From Oscillospiraceae bacterium (GTDB lineage: Bacteria > Bacillota > Clostridia > Oscillospirales > CAG-272), in the NCBI GenBank assembly GCA_015065135.1, contig SVQY01000015.1, positions 1-45,677 of the forward strand: a stretch of DNA of 45,677 bases. Reading direction: 5' to 3'. The first letter of the stretch is position 1. Each line of letters starts with the position of its first letter. Both the position numbers and the translations under genes were made by a program. The notes under the pieces were generated by a model. The model saw only the letters and a program-made list of their open reading frames with translations, ran no database searches and had not been told where the DNA came from. This document shows positions 30,627-39,842 of the stretch, in pieces.

Positions 30627-32129
30627 ATGTCGAACATCTGTTTTTACATCAAAGAACTTGTGGCCTATGCAGCCGACAAGGCACTGATCTGTGAGGCCGA
30701 CCGCACCTGGGCCACCAACGCTCTGATGGGTGCGCTGAAGGTCTCTGATATGACCGATGACGGCACCGCCGTGACCGGTCGCCCTCTGGAGGAGATCCTG
30801 AAGGATATTTTGGATTATGCGGTTGCGGAAAAGCTAATCGAAAGCGACTCCGTGGTCTACCGCGATCTGTTCGATACCTCCCTGATGGGCCTGCTGACCC
30901 CGCGCCCCTCCGAGGTCATTTCCACCTTCCGGTCGCTCCACCGCGAGGACCCCGAAAAGGCCACCGATTATTTCTACGATCTGGCACGCAACTCGGACTA
31001 CATCCGCACCTATCGTGTAAAAAAGGATCTGAAGTGGGTCTATGCCAGCGAGTACGGCAATATTGATATCACCGTCAACCTGTCCAAGCCCGAAAAGGAC
31101 CCCAAGGCCATCGCCGCCGCCAAGCTGCTGCCCCCCAAGAGCTACCCCAAGTGCCTGCTCTGCCACGAGAACGAGGGCTACGCCGGTACTCTTTCTCATC
31201 CGGCACGCCAGAACATCCGTCTGATCCCGATGCAGATGGCCGGCCAGGATTGGTTCCTGCAGTATTCTCCCTACGTCTATTATAACGAGCATTGCATCGC
31301 TCTCTCCGCCGCACACACCCCGATGAAGATCGACCGCTCCTCCTTTGTGAAGCTGCTCGACTTTGTGGAGCAGTTCCCCCATTATTTCCTTGGCTCCAAT
31401 GCGGACCTGCCCATTGTGGGTGGCTCGATCCTCTCTCACGACCATATGCAGGGCGGTCACTACTCCTTTGCAATGGAAAAGGCACCCATCGAGCATCCCC
31501 TGACCTTCAAGGGCTTTGAGGATGTTACCGCCGGCATCGTGCGCTGGCCGATGTCTGTGATCCGTATCAACGGTACCGACAAGACGCGCCTCATAGAGTT
31601 GGCTGACAGGATCCTGCACGCGTGGCGCGGCTATACCGACGAGGCAGCCTTTATCTTTGCCGAGACCGACGGCGAGCCTCACAACACCATCACCCCCATC
31701 GGCCGCATCCGTGACGGCAGATTTGAGCTGGATCTGGTGCTGCGCAACAACATCACCACCGAGGAGCATCCTCTCGGCGTTTACCACCCCCACGCGGATC
31801 TTCACAATATCAAAAAGGAAAATATCGGCCTCATCGAGGTCATGGGTCTGGCCGTGCTGCCCGCACGCTTGAAGGACGAGATCGCCACCATGTGCGATGC
31901 CATTCTGCAGGGCAAGGATTTTGCCGAGGATGAGACCATTGCCAAGCACAAGGAATGGTTCCTGAAATTTAAGGATAATTACACCTTTACCCCCGAAACG
32001 GTACGCGAAATCATTGAAAAAGAGATCGGCGCCACCTTTGTCAAGGTGCTGACCGATGCAGGCGTTTACAAGCGCGATGCAGCAGGCCTTGCCGCCTTCC
32101 TCCGCTTCGTGGATGCCGTTAATCAGTAA
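30627..32129 (+). CDS. galT: UDP-glucose--hexose-1-phosphate uridylyltransferase (class II GalT)
   Basis: Leloir-pathway enzyme exchanging UMP between UDP-glucose and galactose-1-phosphate. The 500-residue length and the sequence (AYAADKALI near the start, LLTPRPSEVISTF, DFAR-like YDLARNSDYIRT, CLLCHENEGYAG, GGSILSHDHMQGG) are those of the Firmicutes-type enzyme rather than the ~350-residue enterobacterial form. The nucleophilic His is likely in the HDHMQGG region. AAGGAG precedes the start. No galK or galE is adjacent. It shares a transcript with the kinase-like gene 14 nt downstream. Confidence 0.95.
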   Translation: MSNICFYIKELVAYAADKALICEADRTWATNALMGALKVSDMTDDGTAVTGRPLEEILKDILDYAVAEKLIESDSVVYRDLFDTSLMGLLTPRPSEVISTFRSLHREDPEKATDYFYDLARNSDYIRTYRVKKDLKWVYASEYGNIDITVNLSKPEKDPKAIAAAKLLPPKSYPKCLLCHENEGYAGTLSHPARQNIRLIPMQMAGQDWFLQYSPYVYYNEHCIALSAAHTPMKIDRSSFVKLLDFVEQFPHYFLGSNADLPIVGGSILSHDHMQGGHYSFAMEKAPIEHPLTFKGFEDVTAGIVRWPMSVIRINGTDKTRLIELADRILHAWRGYTDEAAFIFAETDGEPHNTITPIGRIRDGRFELDLVLRNNITTEEHPLGVYHPHADLHNIKKENIGLIEVMGLAVLPARLKDEIATMCDAILQGKDFAEDETIAKHKEWFLKFKDNYTFTPETVREIIEKEIGATFVKVLTDAGVYKRDAAGLAAFLRFVDAVNQ

Positions 32130-32143
32130 GGAGGACAGGAATT

Positions 32144-32770
32144 ATGGCAAAGTTTACCATTACCATCGCACGCGGCTTTGGCAGCGGCGGCCGCACCATC
32201 GGCAGAATGCTGGCTGAGCGCCTTGGCATCGCCTGGTACGATCAGGATCTGATCAAGCTGGCATCCGAGGAGAGCGGCATCAACATCGATCTGTTCGGCA
32301 AGGCCGACGAGAGCAAGCGAGCCAAGCTCTTCGGTAAATACGATGGCAGCTTCGGCGAAAAGATCATCTCTCCCTCCAGCGGCGAGTTTACCTCTGATGA
32401 CAATCTGTTCAACTATCAGGCCAAGATCATCAAGAGCCTGCACGGCAAGGAGAGCTGCATCATCGTGGGTCGCTGCGCCGACTATATCCTGCGAGATGAG
32501 CCAAACGTGCTGCGCGTGTTCGTTTATGCCTCCAAGGAAAAGTGCATCGAGACGGTTGCCAATCTCTACAACCTTTCCGATAAAGAGGCCGAGCGCCAGA
32601 TCGACCGCATCGACCGCGCCCGTAGCACCTACTACCGCTACTACACCGGCCAGGAGTGGGATAACGCCCGCAACTACGACCTGTGCCTGAACTCCGAGAT
32701 CCTGGGCTTTGACCGCTGCGTGGATCTGATCGAGCAGTATCTGAAGGTCCTTTACGGCGAAAATATGTAA
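32144..32770 (+). CDS. Cytidylate kinase-like family protein
   Basis: A 208-residue P-loop protein of the Cytidylate_kin2 type. The nucleotide-binding loop reads ARGFGSGGRTIGRMLAERLG, a modified Walker A, followed by WYDQDLI. CIIVGRCADYIL and later RIDRARSTYYRYYTG are typical of this family. The true substrate of these proteins is not established; they are distinct from canonical Cmk. Co-transcribed with galT; a strong terminator follows. Confidence 0.85.
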   Translation: MAKFTITIARGFGSGGRTIGRMLAERLGIAWYDQDLIKLASEESGINIDLFGKADESKRAKLFGKYDGSFGEKIISPSSGEFTSDDNLFNYQAKIIKSLHGKESCIIVGRCADYILRDEPNVLRVFVYASKEKCIETVANLYNLSDKEAERQIDRIDRARSTYYRYYTGQEWDNARNYDLCLNSEILGFDRCVDLIEQYLKVLYGENM

Positions 32771-32775
32771 TCCGA

Positions 32776-32809
32776 AAAAGCCGCTTGCCGAAATCGGCAA
32801 GCGGCTTTT
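32776..32809 (+). terminator. Terminator after galT operon
   Basis: A perfect 15-bp stem AAAAGCCGCTTGCCG / CGGCAAGCGGCTTTT with loop AAAT. T-run ends the stem. The next gene starts 28 bp downstream, so its own promoter must be inside or upstream of this hairpin, or it depends on read-through. Confidence 0.8.
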
Positions 32810-32836
32810 ATCACCATAACACAGGAGTATCTGCAA

Positions 32837-34894
32837 ATGACAAAGATATTTTTCAAAAAGAAGCTGATTGCCCTCATTCTTGCGTGCGTGATGATCGTCA
32901 CCTCCCTTGCCCTTGTCTCCTGCAAGGACGGTCGGGACGGCATTGACGGCAAGAACGGCACAGACGGCAAGGACGGTACCGCCTGGCTGACGGGTACTGA
33001 GAGCCCCGGCACCACCGCAGGCAAGGACGGCGATTTTTATTTTGATATAGACAGCTACGATCTGTATCAGAAAAAGGATGGACAGTGGAGCCTGCTGCAA
33101 AACGACTTCGGCAAGCCCGGCGTGAACGGTATAGACGGCACGACGCCGACCGTTACCATTAACAGCAGCGGCTACTGGGTCATCAACGGCTCTGCCACCT
33201 CGGTAAAGGCGCAGGGCACGGACGGTGCAGCCGGCACGCCGGGCAGCACGCCTACCGTTACCATCAACAGTAACGGCTACTGGGTCATCAACGGCACCCC
33301 CTCCGGCGTGAAGGCAAGAGCGCTTGACATTACCGTGGCTGCAGCTGCCCCCTCCGCCCCCAAGACAAGCGATCTGTTCTTGAACAACGTCACCTGGGAG
33401 CTATTCCAGTATGACGGCACGACGTGGGTCTCCAAGGGCAGGATCGGTGCCGTGCAGGAGCCCGAGAAAAAGCCGGTGGTCGATCTTGTGATCTTTATGG
33501 GACAATCCAATATGGCGGGCCGCGGCGTTGCCGCAGAGGCTCCCACCGTTGCCGAGGGGCACGGCTATGAGTTCCGCGCCGTATCCGACCCCACCAAGCT
33601 CTATCCCATCACCGAGCCCTTTGGTGTGAACGAAAACAGAGGCGTGATCTCGGAGACCACCAAAACAGGCTCTCTCGTTTCCGCCTTTGCGGAAAGCTAT
33701 TACGCCTATACCGGCGTGCCGATCGTAGGCGTTTCTGCCTCCAAGGGCGGTCAGAAGATCTCCTTCTGGGCAACCGACGGAGACGCGCTGAACGAAACGA
33801 TCACCCGTTACAATGCCGCCAAGACCTATCTCCAAAGCAACGGCTACACCGTGCGCCATCAGTATATGGTCTGGCTGCAGGGCGAGACCGACGGTGCGCA
33901 GGACACGGCGGGTGCTACCTATAAAAATGCCCTTGTAAAGCTATTTGGTGAAATGCAAAAGCAGGGCGTGGAAAAGGCGATGGTCATCCGTATCGGCGAG
34001 CGTCAATCGGACGAGACCAAGCACGACGCCATCATTCTGGCGCAGACCGAGCTTTGCCGCGAGCACGACGATTTTGTGATGATCTCGGGCAAGCTGGCAG
34101 GCGTTGCGGGCGCGGATATGAAGGACGACGCCCACTTCAAGCAGTCCACCTACAATGAGGTCGGTGCAGAGGCAGGCAAAAATGCCGCTTACCACGCAAA
34201 CACCGGCATGGAGCCCTATTTCTGGGACCCCGAATACAACAATTATTACCCCTTCGGCAGCAGCGGCTCTGCTGATGCAGGCAATGAGGCAGAAACGGTG
34301 GATCGGTTGATCGTTGACGTCTCCGACCCCGATTCGGGTTACGATTTCAGCAAGGTCGGCACCGTTTCGAATGGAAAAGTGACGGTCAGCACAAACAACA
34401 GCGATAAATCCTTGGAGCTTACCGAAACGGTGATCCTATCCGACGATTACAGCTGGACCTGCGAGTTTATCGCAGGCAATTTCACCGGAACGGGTGGCGT
34501 CATCGCCTGCTCGGGCACCAACGGTGCAGGCTTCATCAACCTGCCCTACAGAAACGCCGATATTTCCACCACGTCTGCCGGCTTCCGCTTCCGTGACGAG
34601 AGCAATACCTTCCAGATCGATATGAAGCTTCCTGACGATTACGACAAGACCGTCCTTCATCACTTCGCGCTGGTCTACAACGCCACCACAAGGGCCTTTA
34701 AGGCTTACATCGACTACGTGGAATGCGAGATCGTCTATACCAAGGGCACCGCGGGCGATTTCTTTACCGACACGCAGCTTGACCACGTGCTGGGCGGCTA
34801 TCCTACGGAATCCAACGCCAAATGCGATTTCTGCTACTTTGCCTTTTACAAAAAGGCGCTGAGCACAAGCGAGATGCATACCCTCGCCAGCTGA
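32837..34894 (+). CDS. Collagen-like SASA/SGNH carbohydrate esterase lipoprotein with C-terminal LamG-like domain
   Basis: A 685-residue surface lipoprotein. The signal peptide ends in LALVSC29. A collagen-like run follows (KDGRDGIDGKNGTDGKDG), then two copies of a TPTVTINS-GYWVING module (coded near 33142 and 33250). The central domain is a sialate O-acetylesterase-type (SASA/CE6) esterase: IFMGQSNMAGRG with nucleophile S224, MVWLQGETDG, and the catalytic pair in D430-D-A-H433-F. The last ~190 residues form a LamG/concanavalin-like beta domain (HHFALVYNATTRAFKAYIDY). It probably deacetylates host or plant glycans at the cell surface; the collagen-like part acts as stalk. Deacetylase substrate is inferred. 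Confidence 0.83.
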   Translation: MTKIFFKKKLIALILACVMIVTSLALVSCKDGRDGIDGKNGTDGKDGTAWLTGTESPGTTAGKDGDFYFDIDSYDLYQKKDGQWSLLQNDFGKPGVNGIDGTTPTVTINSSGYWVINGSATSVKAQGTDGAAGTPGSTPTVTINSNGYWVINGTPSGVKARALDITVAAAAPSAPKTSDLFLNNVTWELFQYDGTTWVSKGRIGAVQEPEKKPVVDLVIFMGQSNMAGRGVAAEAPTVAEGHGYEFRAVSDPTKLYPITEPFGVNENRGVISETTKTGSLVSAFAESYYAYTGVPIVGVSASKGGQKISFWATDGDALNETITRYNAAKTYLQSNGYTVRHQYMVWLQGETDGAQDTAGATYKNALVKLFGEMQKQGVEKAMVIRIGERQSDETKHDAIILAQTELCREHDDFVMISGKLAGVAGADMKDDAHFKQSTYNEVGAEAGKNAAYHANTGMEPYFWDPEYNNYYPFGSSGSADAGNEAETVDRLIVDVSDPDSGYDFSKVGTVSNGKVTVSTNNSDKSLELTETVILSDDYSWTCEFIAGNFTGTGGVIACSGTNGAGFINLPYRNADISTTSAGFRFRDESNTFQIDMKLPDDYDKTVLHHFALVYNATTRAFKAYIDYVECEIVYTKGTAGDFFTDTQLDHVLGGYPTESNAKCDFCYFAFYKKALSTSEMHTLAS

Positions 34895-34898
34895 CACT

Positions 34899-34935
34899 AA
34901 AAAAGCCAAACGTTGTAAAACGGTTGGCTTTTTTT
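34899..34935. terminator. Bidirectional terminator between convergent genes
   Basis: AAAAAAGCCAAACGTT-GTAA-AACGGTTGGCTTTTTT, with one mismatch, gives T-runs in both directions. It serves the esterase gene (+) and the transporter/dehydrogenase operon (-). Confidence 0.8.
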
Positions 34936-34950
34936 ATGCCCGTTTGGGGG

Positions 34951-36231
34951 TTAATTGATAAAATCCATCGGATCGATACCCATCACGGGGAACAGATGGG
35001 TCAGCAGCAATCTGCTCTTGATATAGGGGTGATAGCGAAGCCCCTTTGCCAGCAGCGCCTCATCCACGTGGATATCGGCAAGCTCGGTAGCAGCGCCCGC
35101 CATTTGCATCTCGGCGCGCAGCTCCGCCTCATCGGGCAAGCACTCCTCTGCCAGCGCACGGATCTCCTGCCATTTGTCACAAAGCAGCCGGCGATCCACC
35201 TTGGCGGCAAGGGCCAAGGCATTGAGCTTCTCTACCTCGGGGATCTGCGCCGCATCAAAGCCGACGCAGACCTCCTCAAGGGTGGGCAGAGCCGTTGTGG
35301 CATCGATTTTTTCGACCCGTTTGGCTATGTTTTTGTAGATACGTATCATCAAAAGGCTGGCAACGCCCACCTTTTTGCCGTGAAACTCCGGCCAGATGCC
35401 GCGGGTCAGCTTGTAGCACTCCCAGTAATGGGAAAGGGCGTGCTCCGCCCCCGATGCGGGGCGGGAGGATGCCGCCAGCTTCATGGCGAGACCCGAAAGC
35501 ACCAGCGACTCCATAATGGCCCCTGCCGCCTCCTCGTCCTCTGCGGTCACGCGGTCGGCAAGGGCGCGCATACGGCGCACGCTATCCAGGGTCAGCTCGG
35601 CAATGGCGGGGCAATAATGCTCCCCTGTCAGCAGCTGCGACACGCGCCAATCGAAAATGCCCAGATACTTGGCGATCATATCTCCAAAGCCCGCAGCCTT
35701 CAGCTCGGTGGGCGCCTTGGCCAGAATGCGGGTATCCGCCAGGATCAGGCAGGGCTGCGCACCGCTCCAGGAGCTTTTGAAGTTGTTTGCCACAATGGGT
35801 GCCAGATCTGCCGCAAAGCCGTCCATCGAGGGGGCGGTGGCAAAGATGCAGAAGGGCTTCGCCTTCGTTTTTGCCGCCACGCGGCAGATATCATTGAGCG
35901 AGCCGGTGCCCACCGAGAGGATGCCGTCCACATCATCACAAAGGCTCTCCACCTCCCGCACCTGCTCGTCACGGGCATAAAGCAGATTCTGATAGATCAG
36001 CTTTTTTACGGCAAAGCCGGATCGCTCCAGCGACGGTAAAATCCCCTCTGCCGCTCGCAGCGTATTGTCATCCGCCACCAGCAGCAGGCGGTCGCCAAAG
36101 CCGGCCTCGCGCAGCAGCGCGCCTGCCCTGTTGGTTACACCGGAGCCGATCTCCACCGCCTTTAAATCAAAGGTGTGCTTTTGCCCACAGGGGCAGTTTT
36201 CCAGTTTTTTCAGTATTCCCTTCAGATCCAT
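34951..36231 (-). CDS. araM: sn-glycerol-1-phosphate dehydrogenase (AraM/EgsA family)
   Basis: A 426-residue NAD(P)H-dependent enzyme related to Bacillus subtilis AraM, which makes glycerol-1-phosphate, the archaeal-type enantiomer. Nucleotide-binding GTGSLNDICR with preceding DDVDGILSVG, substrate-site TAPSMDGFAA, metal-binding Asp/His in GFGDMIAKYLGIFDW, and SGAEHALSHYWE. GGAGG lies 6 nt before the start. It follows the transporter gene by 18 nt on the same transcript. No PcrB homologue is in the window. A related polyol dehydrogenase activity is the main alternative. Confidence 0.84.
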   Translation of the reverse strand: MDLKGILKKLENCPCGQKHTFDLKAVEIGSGVTNRAGALLREAGFGDRLLLVADDNTLRAAEGILPSLERSGFAVKKLIYQNLLYARDEQVREVESLCDDVDGILSVGTGSLNDICRVAAKTKAKPFCIFATAPSMDGFAADLAPIVANNFKSSWSGAQPCLILADTRILAKAPTELKAAGFGDMIAKYLGIFDWRVSQLLTGEHYCPAIAELTLDSVRRMRALADRVTAEDEEAAGAIMESLVLSGLAMKLAASSRPASGAEHALSHYWECYKLTRGIWPEFHGKKVGVASLLMIRIYKNIAKRVEKIDATTALPTLEEVCVGFDAAQIPEVEKLNALALAAKVDRRLLCDKWQEIRALAEECLPDEAELRAEMQMAGAATELADIHVDEALLAKGLRYHPYIKSRLLLTHLFPVMGIDPMDFIN

Positions 36232-36249
36232 TTAAAGCCTCCACATATA

Positions 36250-37557
36250 TCACAAAAATAGCATAACGAGCGAAAGACCGCCAAGAGAAGCCAGCAGGGT
36301 CGGTATCGAAAGCGCCGCACCGTAAAGCACGAAGCGCCCAAAGGAAAGCGACACCCGATGCTGCTTGAGCAGCGCCATCCACATAATGCCGGCAAGCGCA
36401 CCCATCGGTGTGAAAAACGCACCCACATTAGAGCCGATCACCGCCGCATACAATGCCGGCAGCGAGGCTACACCATCCATAGAAACGATGGTGGAAAAAA
36501 GCACGCTCATAGGGATATTGTTCAACAGATTAGCGGATAGAAAGGCCAGAATGCCCGACCGCCATAGCTCACCCTGCCCCAGCACCACCGAGCGCAGCAC
36601 GTCGGTGGCTCCTACACGCCCCAATGCCATGACAACCACAAACATCGCAAGCACAAAGGGGATCACATCGTAGGGAGCGCGCTTGAAGCTATGCTTCACA
36701 ACCGCCATACCGCGGCGACGGATGAGCAGCTCCGGAATAGCCGAAAGATAGAGCAGCACGCAGGCCACTGCGGCGATCAGCCACATCGGCATATCCAGAT
36801 AAGAGGATAGTACTAAAAAAAGGATACAACCGCCGAGCGCCACAAGACCGAGGATCACGGTGGGCTTGTCCGAAAGGTGACTTTCTTCATTCTGGGGTCG
36901 CATCGGGCGCTCCAGCTTACGGCCAAACAACGCCCAAAGCATAAAGATGGACATCGCACCGCCAAAAAGTGTGGGGAGCGCCATCACGCCAAAATAGGTC
37001 GCAAAGTCAATGTAGTTCCCCGCCGCCAGATAGATGTTGGTGGGGTTGCCGATGATCAGCGCCATGCTCCAGGTATTTGCCGCCACAAATTCGGCGATCA
37101 GATAGGGAACGGGGTCGATTTCGGCGTGTTTTGCAAAATAGCAGATAAAGGGCGTGAAGGTCAGCACAACGATGTCGTTGGAGGTAAAGACCGTCAGCAC
37201 CGACACCGCCAGATAGAGCATAATGAACAGCTTTTTCTGACTGCTGCCTGCGTGGCGAAGCACCCTGCCCGCCAGGTAGCGGAAAAAGCCTGCCTCGTCC
37301 AGGAAAACAGACATCAGCGTCATGGAAAAGAAAAGGATCAGTATCTTGATCGGGTTCACGGCGCTATCCGCCGTCAGTCCCGCATACGCCTCTCCGAGCG
37401 GGATCCATTTTCCTACGATCAGGATCAGTGCCCCCACCAGGGGCGCTATCCAGTAGATGCGCCAGGAGGGATGCCTTGCGTGCAGCATCGGCTCAAGCAG
37501 AGCCAGCGCCGCCGTGGCAAGCACCGTCACCAGCGAAATGATAATCACCGCAGTCAT
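36250..37557 (-). CDS. ArsB/NhaD (IT superfamily) anion or arsenite transporter
   Basis: A 435-residue membrane protein with about 11-12 hydrophobic segments. Family landmarks are SNDIVVLTFTPFICYF, IGNPTNIYLA and the second-half repeat LLNNIPMSVLFS and IGSNVGAFFTPMGALAGIMW, typical of ArsB-like pumps. No ArsA or ArsR is adjacent, so arsenite is not certain; dicarboxylate or another anion is possible. The longer frame starts with GTG at 37587, only about 3 nt from the predicted transcription start, so ATG 37557 is preferred. It is the first gene of an operon with araM. Confidence 0.8.
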   Translation of the reverse strand: MTAVIIISLVTVLATAALALLEPMLHARHPSWRIYWIAPLVGALILIVGKWIPLGEAYAGLTADSAVNPIKILILFFSMTLMSVFLDEAGFFRYLAGRVLRHAGSSQKKLFIMLYLAVSVLTVFTSNDIVVLTFTPFICYFAKHAEIDPVPYLIAEFVAANTWSMALIIGNPTNIYLAAGNYIDFATYFGVMALPTLFGGAMSIFMLWALFGRKLERPMRPQNEESHLSDKPTVILGLVALGGCILFLVLSSYLDMPMWLIAAVACVLLYLSAIPELLIRRRGMAVVKHSFKRAPYDVIPFVLAMFVVVMALGRVGATDVLRSVVLGQGELWRSGILAFLSANLLNNIPMSVLFSTIVSMDGVASLPALYAAVIGSNVGAFFTPMGALAGIMWMALLKQHRVSLSFGRFVLYGAALSIPTLLASLGGLSLVMLFL

Positions 37558-37589
37558 AAATCCATCTCTTTTCTTTTCAAGCTGCACTT

Positions 37590-37618
37590 ACTATATCACA
37601 CAAAAAGCCTGATTGCAA
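37590..37618 (-). promoter_or_regulatory. Promoter of the transporter-araM operon
   Basis: TTGCAA (37613-37618) and TATAGT (37590-37595), minus strand, are spaced 17 bp, with TGA before the -10. It decides against the GTG start at 37587. Confidence 0.65.
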
Positions 37619-37641
37619 GAGGTTTTCGACATTTTTTCATT

Positions 37642-38208
37642 TTATGAAAAAGGTAACCGTCTGCCGGTATACAGTCCTGCGAAGCAAGAAGGGATCATCC
37701 CGGCACAGGCGACCCCCTCGATGCGCAAAAAGCGCTTCTGCGGCGCATCGTATTCCGAAAGCGGTCGGTTATACACGTCATTGGAGTGCGCAGAGACCAG
37801 CAGCTCCCCCTCCCGCACGGCGGTGATCAACAGCGTATGATAAAAGTCCCCTGCCGCATCCGCCAGCTGGACCACATCACCCGGCGTGACCTCCTCCCGG
37901 GTCGCAGCGCGACCAAAAGGGCCGATGCCGCCATTGGCGCGCAAAAAAGCCGGCACACGGGTAAAGAAATCCCAAAAATATTCTACGCCGGTAAAGGCGG
38001 GTGCGCGATCATTGACGGAGCGGTAATACCAGCCGAAGTCCGGTGTAAAATTCATGACGCAGCTCCCCGCCAGCACGCATTGCGAAACAAAATTGGTACA
38101 ATCACCGCCGATACCGGTGAAGTTATAAAACAACGGATTGCGGTCTTTCGCCCACCTGGCGGCATACGTCACCGCCGCCTCGCGCAGATAGGGTCTTACC
38201 GTGATCAT
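37642..38208 (-). CDS. Amidase-domain protein (Amidase_6-like, CHAP/NlpC-type fold)
   Basis: A 188-residue protein. The probable catalytic Cys is in GIGGDCTNFVSQCVLAG, the His in ELLVSAHSNDVYNRPL, with VTPGDVVQLADAAGDFYHTLLI between; this is the pattern of the 'putative amidase domain' often seen in clostridial cell-wall or spore proteins. No signal peptide is visible, unlike many relatives, so it may act inside the cell or forespore, or the N-terminus may be atypical. GAGGGGTGA lies upstream of the ATG. Confidence 0.78.
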   Translation of the reverse strand: MITVRPYLREAAVTYAARWAKDRNPLFYNFTGIGGDCTNFVSQCVLAGSCVMNFTPDFGWYYRSVNDRAPAFTGVEYFWDFFTRVPAFLRANGGIGPFGRAATREEVTPGDVVQLADAAGDFYHTLLITAVREGELLVSAHSNDVYNRPLSEYDAPQKRFLRIEGVACAGMIPSCFAGLYTGRRLPFS

Positions 38209-38260
38209 ATTGCATCACCCCTCTGCCGTCAGTATATGAAAAAGGACACGAAAAGGTGCA

Positions 38261-38306
38261 AAAAAACGCCGCACGTGTCAGCTTTTTGCTAACACGTGCG
38301 GCGTTT
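38261..38306 (-). terminator. Terminator after the CvpA-like gene
   Basis: On the minus strand AACGCCGCACGTGT pairs perfectly with ACACGTGCGGCGTT (14 bp) and is followed by T6. It begins 4 bp after the stop codon at 38310. Confidence 0.82.
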
Positions 38307-38309
38307 GGA

Positions 38310-39806
38310 TCACGCTGCCTCGTCAATGTACTGACCAATATTGGGCAGGTCACCAAGATGTGCGATCAGACGATCGGTGATCTCGGGCACCGAAAGAGAG
38401 GTCAGCTCCTCACCGGTGAACTCCTCCTTCAACGCATCGGCGATGATCTCTGTTGCAGCCTCGGGAATATCCACCTGATGCTCGGCAAGCACGTTGTTCA
38501 CGTTCTCTGCCAAAGCTTCTACATTCACGTTGCCCTCGTTATCCACCGCACCCTTCAGTGCGCCGGATATAGCGTCCATCAGCTCGCCGTGCTCCTCCAG
38601 ATATTTGGCAGGATCGCCCAGCTGCTTGACCAACAAACGCATAGCTGCGTTGGAAATGGCCTCGTTTACCGGCCGCATACGGGTATTGGCCTGCAGCAGC
38701 TGCTGTGTCTCGTCCAAAAAGCCGGAGGTAACCAGATAGGCCACCAGATCATCGGTCTGCTCGACGCTGTTGATCTTTTCCAATATGCCATATTCGATCA
38801 TCAGGTCGATCAGATCGGCAAAGAAATCCAGATCGCTGCCAAAGCTCTCGCTATCGGTGGTGGCAAGCACCTTCAGGAGGCCGTCGAGAATGATCTCCAC
38901 GCTCTCATCCCCCACCGCAGGCTTGGCCACACTCATAAAGGTGTCACCCTGCAGCCACGCCCCGGCAATGGTGCTGATGGCGTCGCTGCCAATGCCGGAA
39001 AGCAGTACCGAATGCTCTACACTACCGATCATGGCATGGATGCTCTGCGACTCGGTCTCGCCGTATTCCGCCAAGGGCTTTTCGGTCAGTCGGATGCCGC
39101 TGTTCACGGCACCGACCACAGCAAACCACTCATTCTCCAGCTCCACCGTCTCCCCGTTCCATTCGGCAGACGAAAGATGACAAAACAGCTTGCTGCCAAG
39201 AAGATCGTAAGCCTGCGCGGCGATCGGCGCCGTTGCCGCAGGAGCAAGATATTGCTCGTTGTACTCCTCCAGCTCCATCTCGCCCATACGGGCGGTAACG
39301 GCATCCGCCTCGCTCAGCGTACGGCTGAGCAGCTGCGTGTAGCCCATCACCGGCGTAACAAAGGCGACCAGCCCCACCACACCGATCACAAGACCGAGAG
39401 CGGCACCGCAGGTGGTGCGGATCAGCGCACCCTCCTTTTTGATATGTAACAGCTTGCATAGAATGAAATAGATCAGCCACGTGATAAGCTTAAGCACCAT
39501 GTAGCAAAGCAGGAGCAGGATCGGACCGACCAGCATTTGCGCCACGGCATCCACCGATTCCAGCATTTCGGGGTTTTCCCCAAAAAAGCTGCTGAGATCC
39601 GGATTGGAGGACAGTAGCTCCTGTATTTTCGGCACCAACGCAGCACCAACGGCATCCGACAGAGCACCTGCCACAAAAAAGGCTGCCACTGCCGCCACCG
39701 CGATCAGCACAAGCCGCAAAAGACCGCGCTTGAGCCCACGGCTCATTCCCACGATCACATTGATCCCCAGAATCAGCACGGCAGCACCCAAAACGATATA
39801 TTGCAC
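38310..39806 (-). CDS. CvpA-like multi-pass membrane protein with a large C-terminal domain
   Basis: A 498-residue protein. An N-terminal hydrophobic hairpin (YIVLGAAVLILGINVIVGMS then LVLIAVAAVAAFFVAGAL) resembles CvpA/colicin V production proteins, with the family-like GLKRGLLR after the first segment. Two more membrane segments follow near residues 90-155 (LVGPILLLLCYMVLKLITWL and LGLVIGVVGLVAFVTPVMGY). The remaining ~340 residues are acidic and helical, without a recognised domain. The GTG start at 39806 has AAAGGAG 9 nt upstream; a TTG at 39815 directly abuts that RBS and is less likely. It has its own promoter and terminator. Confidence 0.65.
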   Translation of the reverse strand: MQYIVLGAAVLILGINVIVGMSRGLKRGLLRLVLIAVAAVAAFFVAGALSDAVGAALVPKIQELLSSNPDLSSFFGENPEMLESVDAVAQMLVGPILLLLCYMVLKLITWLIYFILCKLLHIKKEGALIRTTCGAALGLVIGVVGLVAFVTPVMGYTQLLSRTLSEADAVTARMGEMELEEYNEQYLAPAATAPIAAQAYDLLGSKLFCHLSSAEWNGETVELENEWFAVVGAVNSGIRLTEKPLAEYGETESQSIHAMIGSVEHSVLLSGIGSDAISTIAGAWLQGDTFMSVAKPAVGDESVEIILDGLLKVLATTDSESFGSDLDFFADLIDLMIEYGILEKINSVEQTDDLVAYLVTSGFLDETQQLLQANTRMRPVNEAISNAAMRLLVKQLGDPAKYLEEHGELMDAISGALKGAVDNEGNVNVEALAENVNNVLAEHQVDIPEAATEIIADALKEEFTGEELTSLSVPEITDRLIAHLGDLPNIGQYIDEAA

Positions 39807-39842
39807 GCGTTTCAACTCCTTTGATATAGACTATGTGGAATA

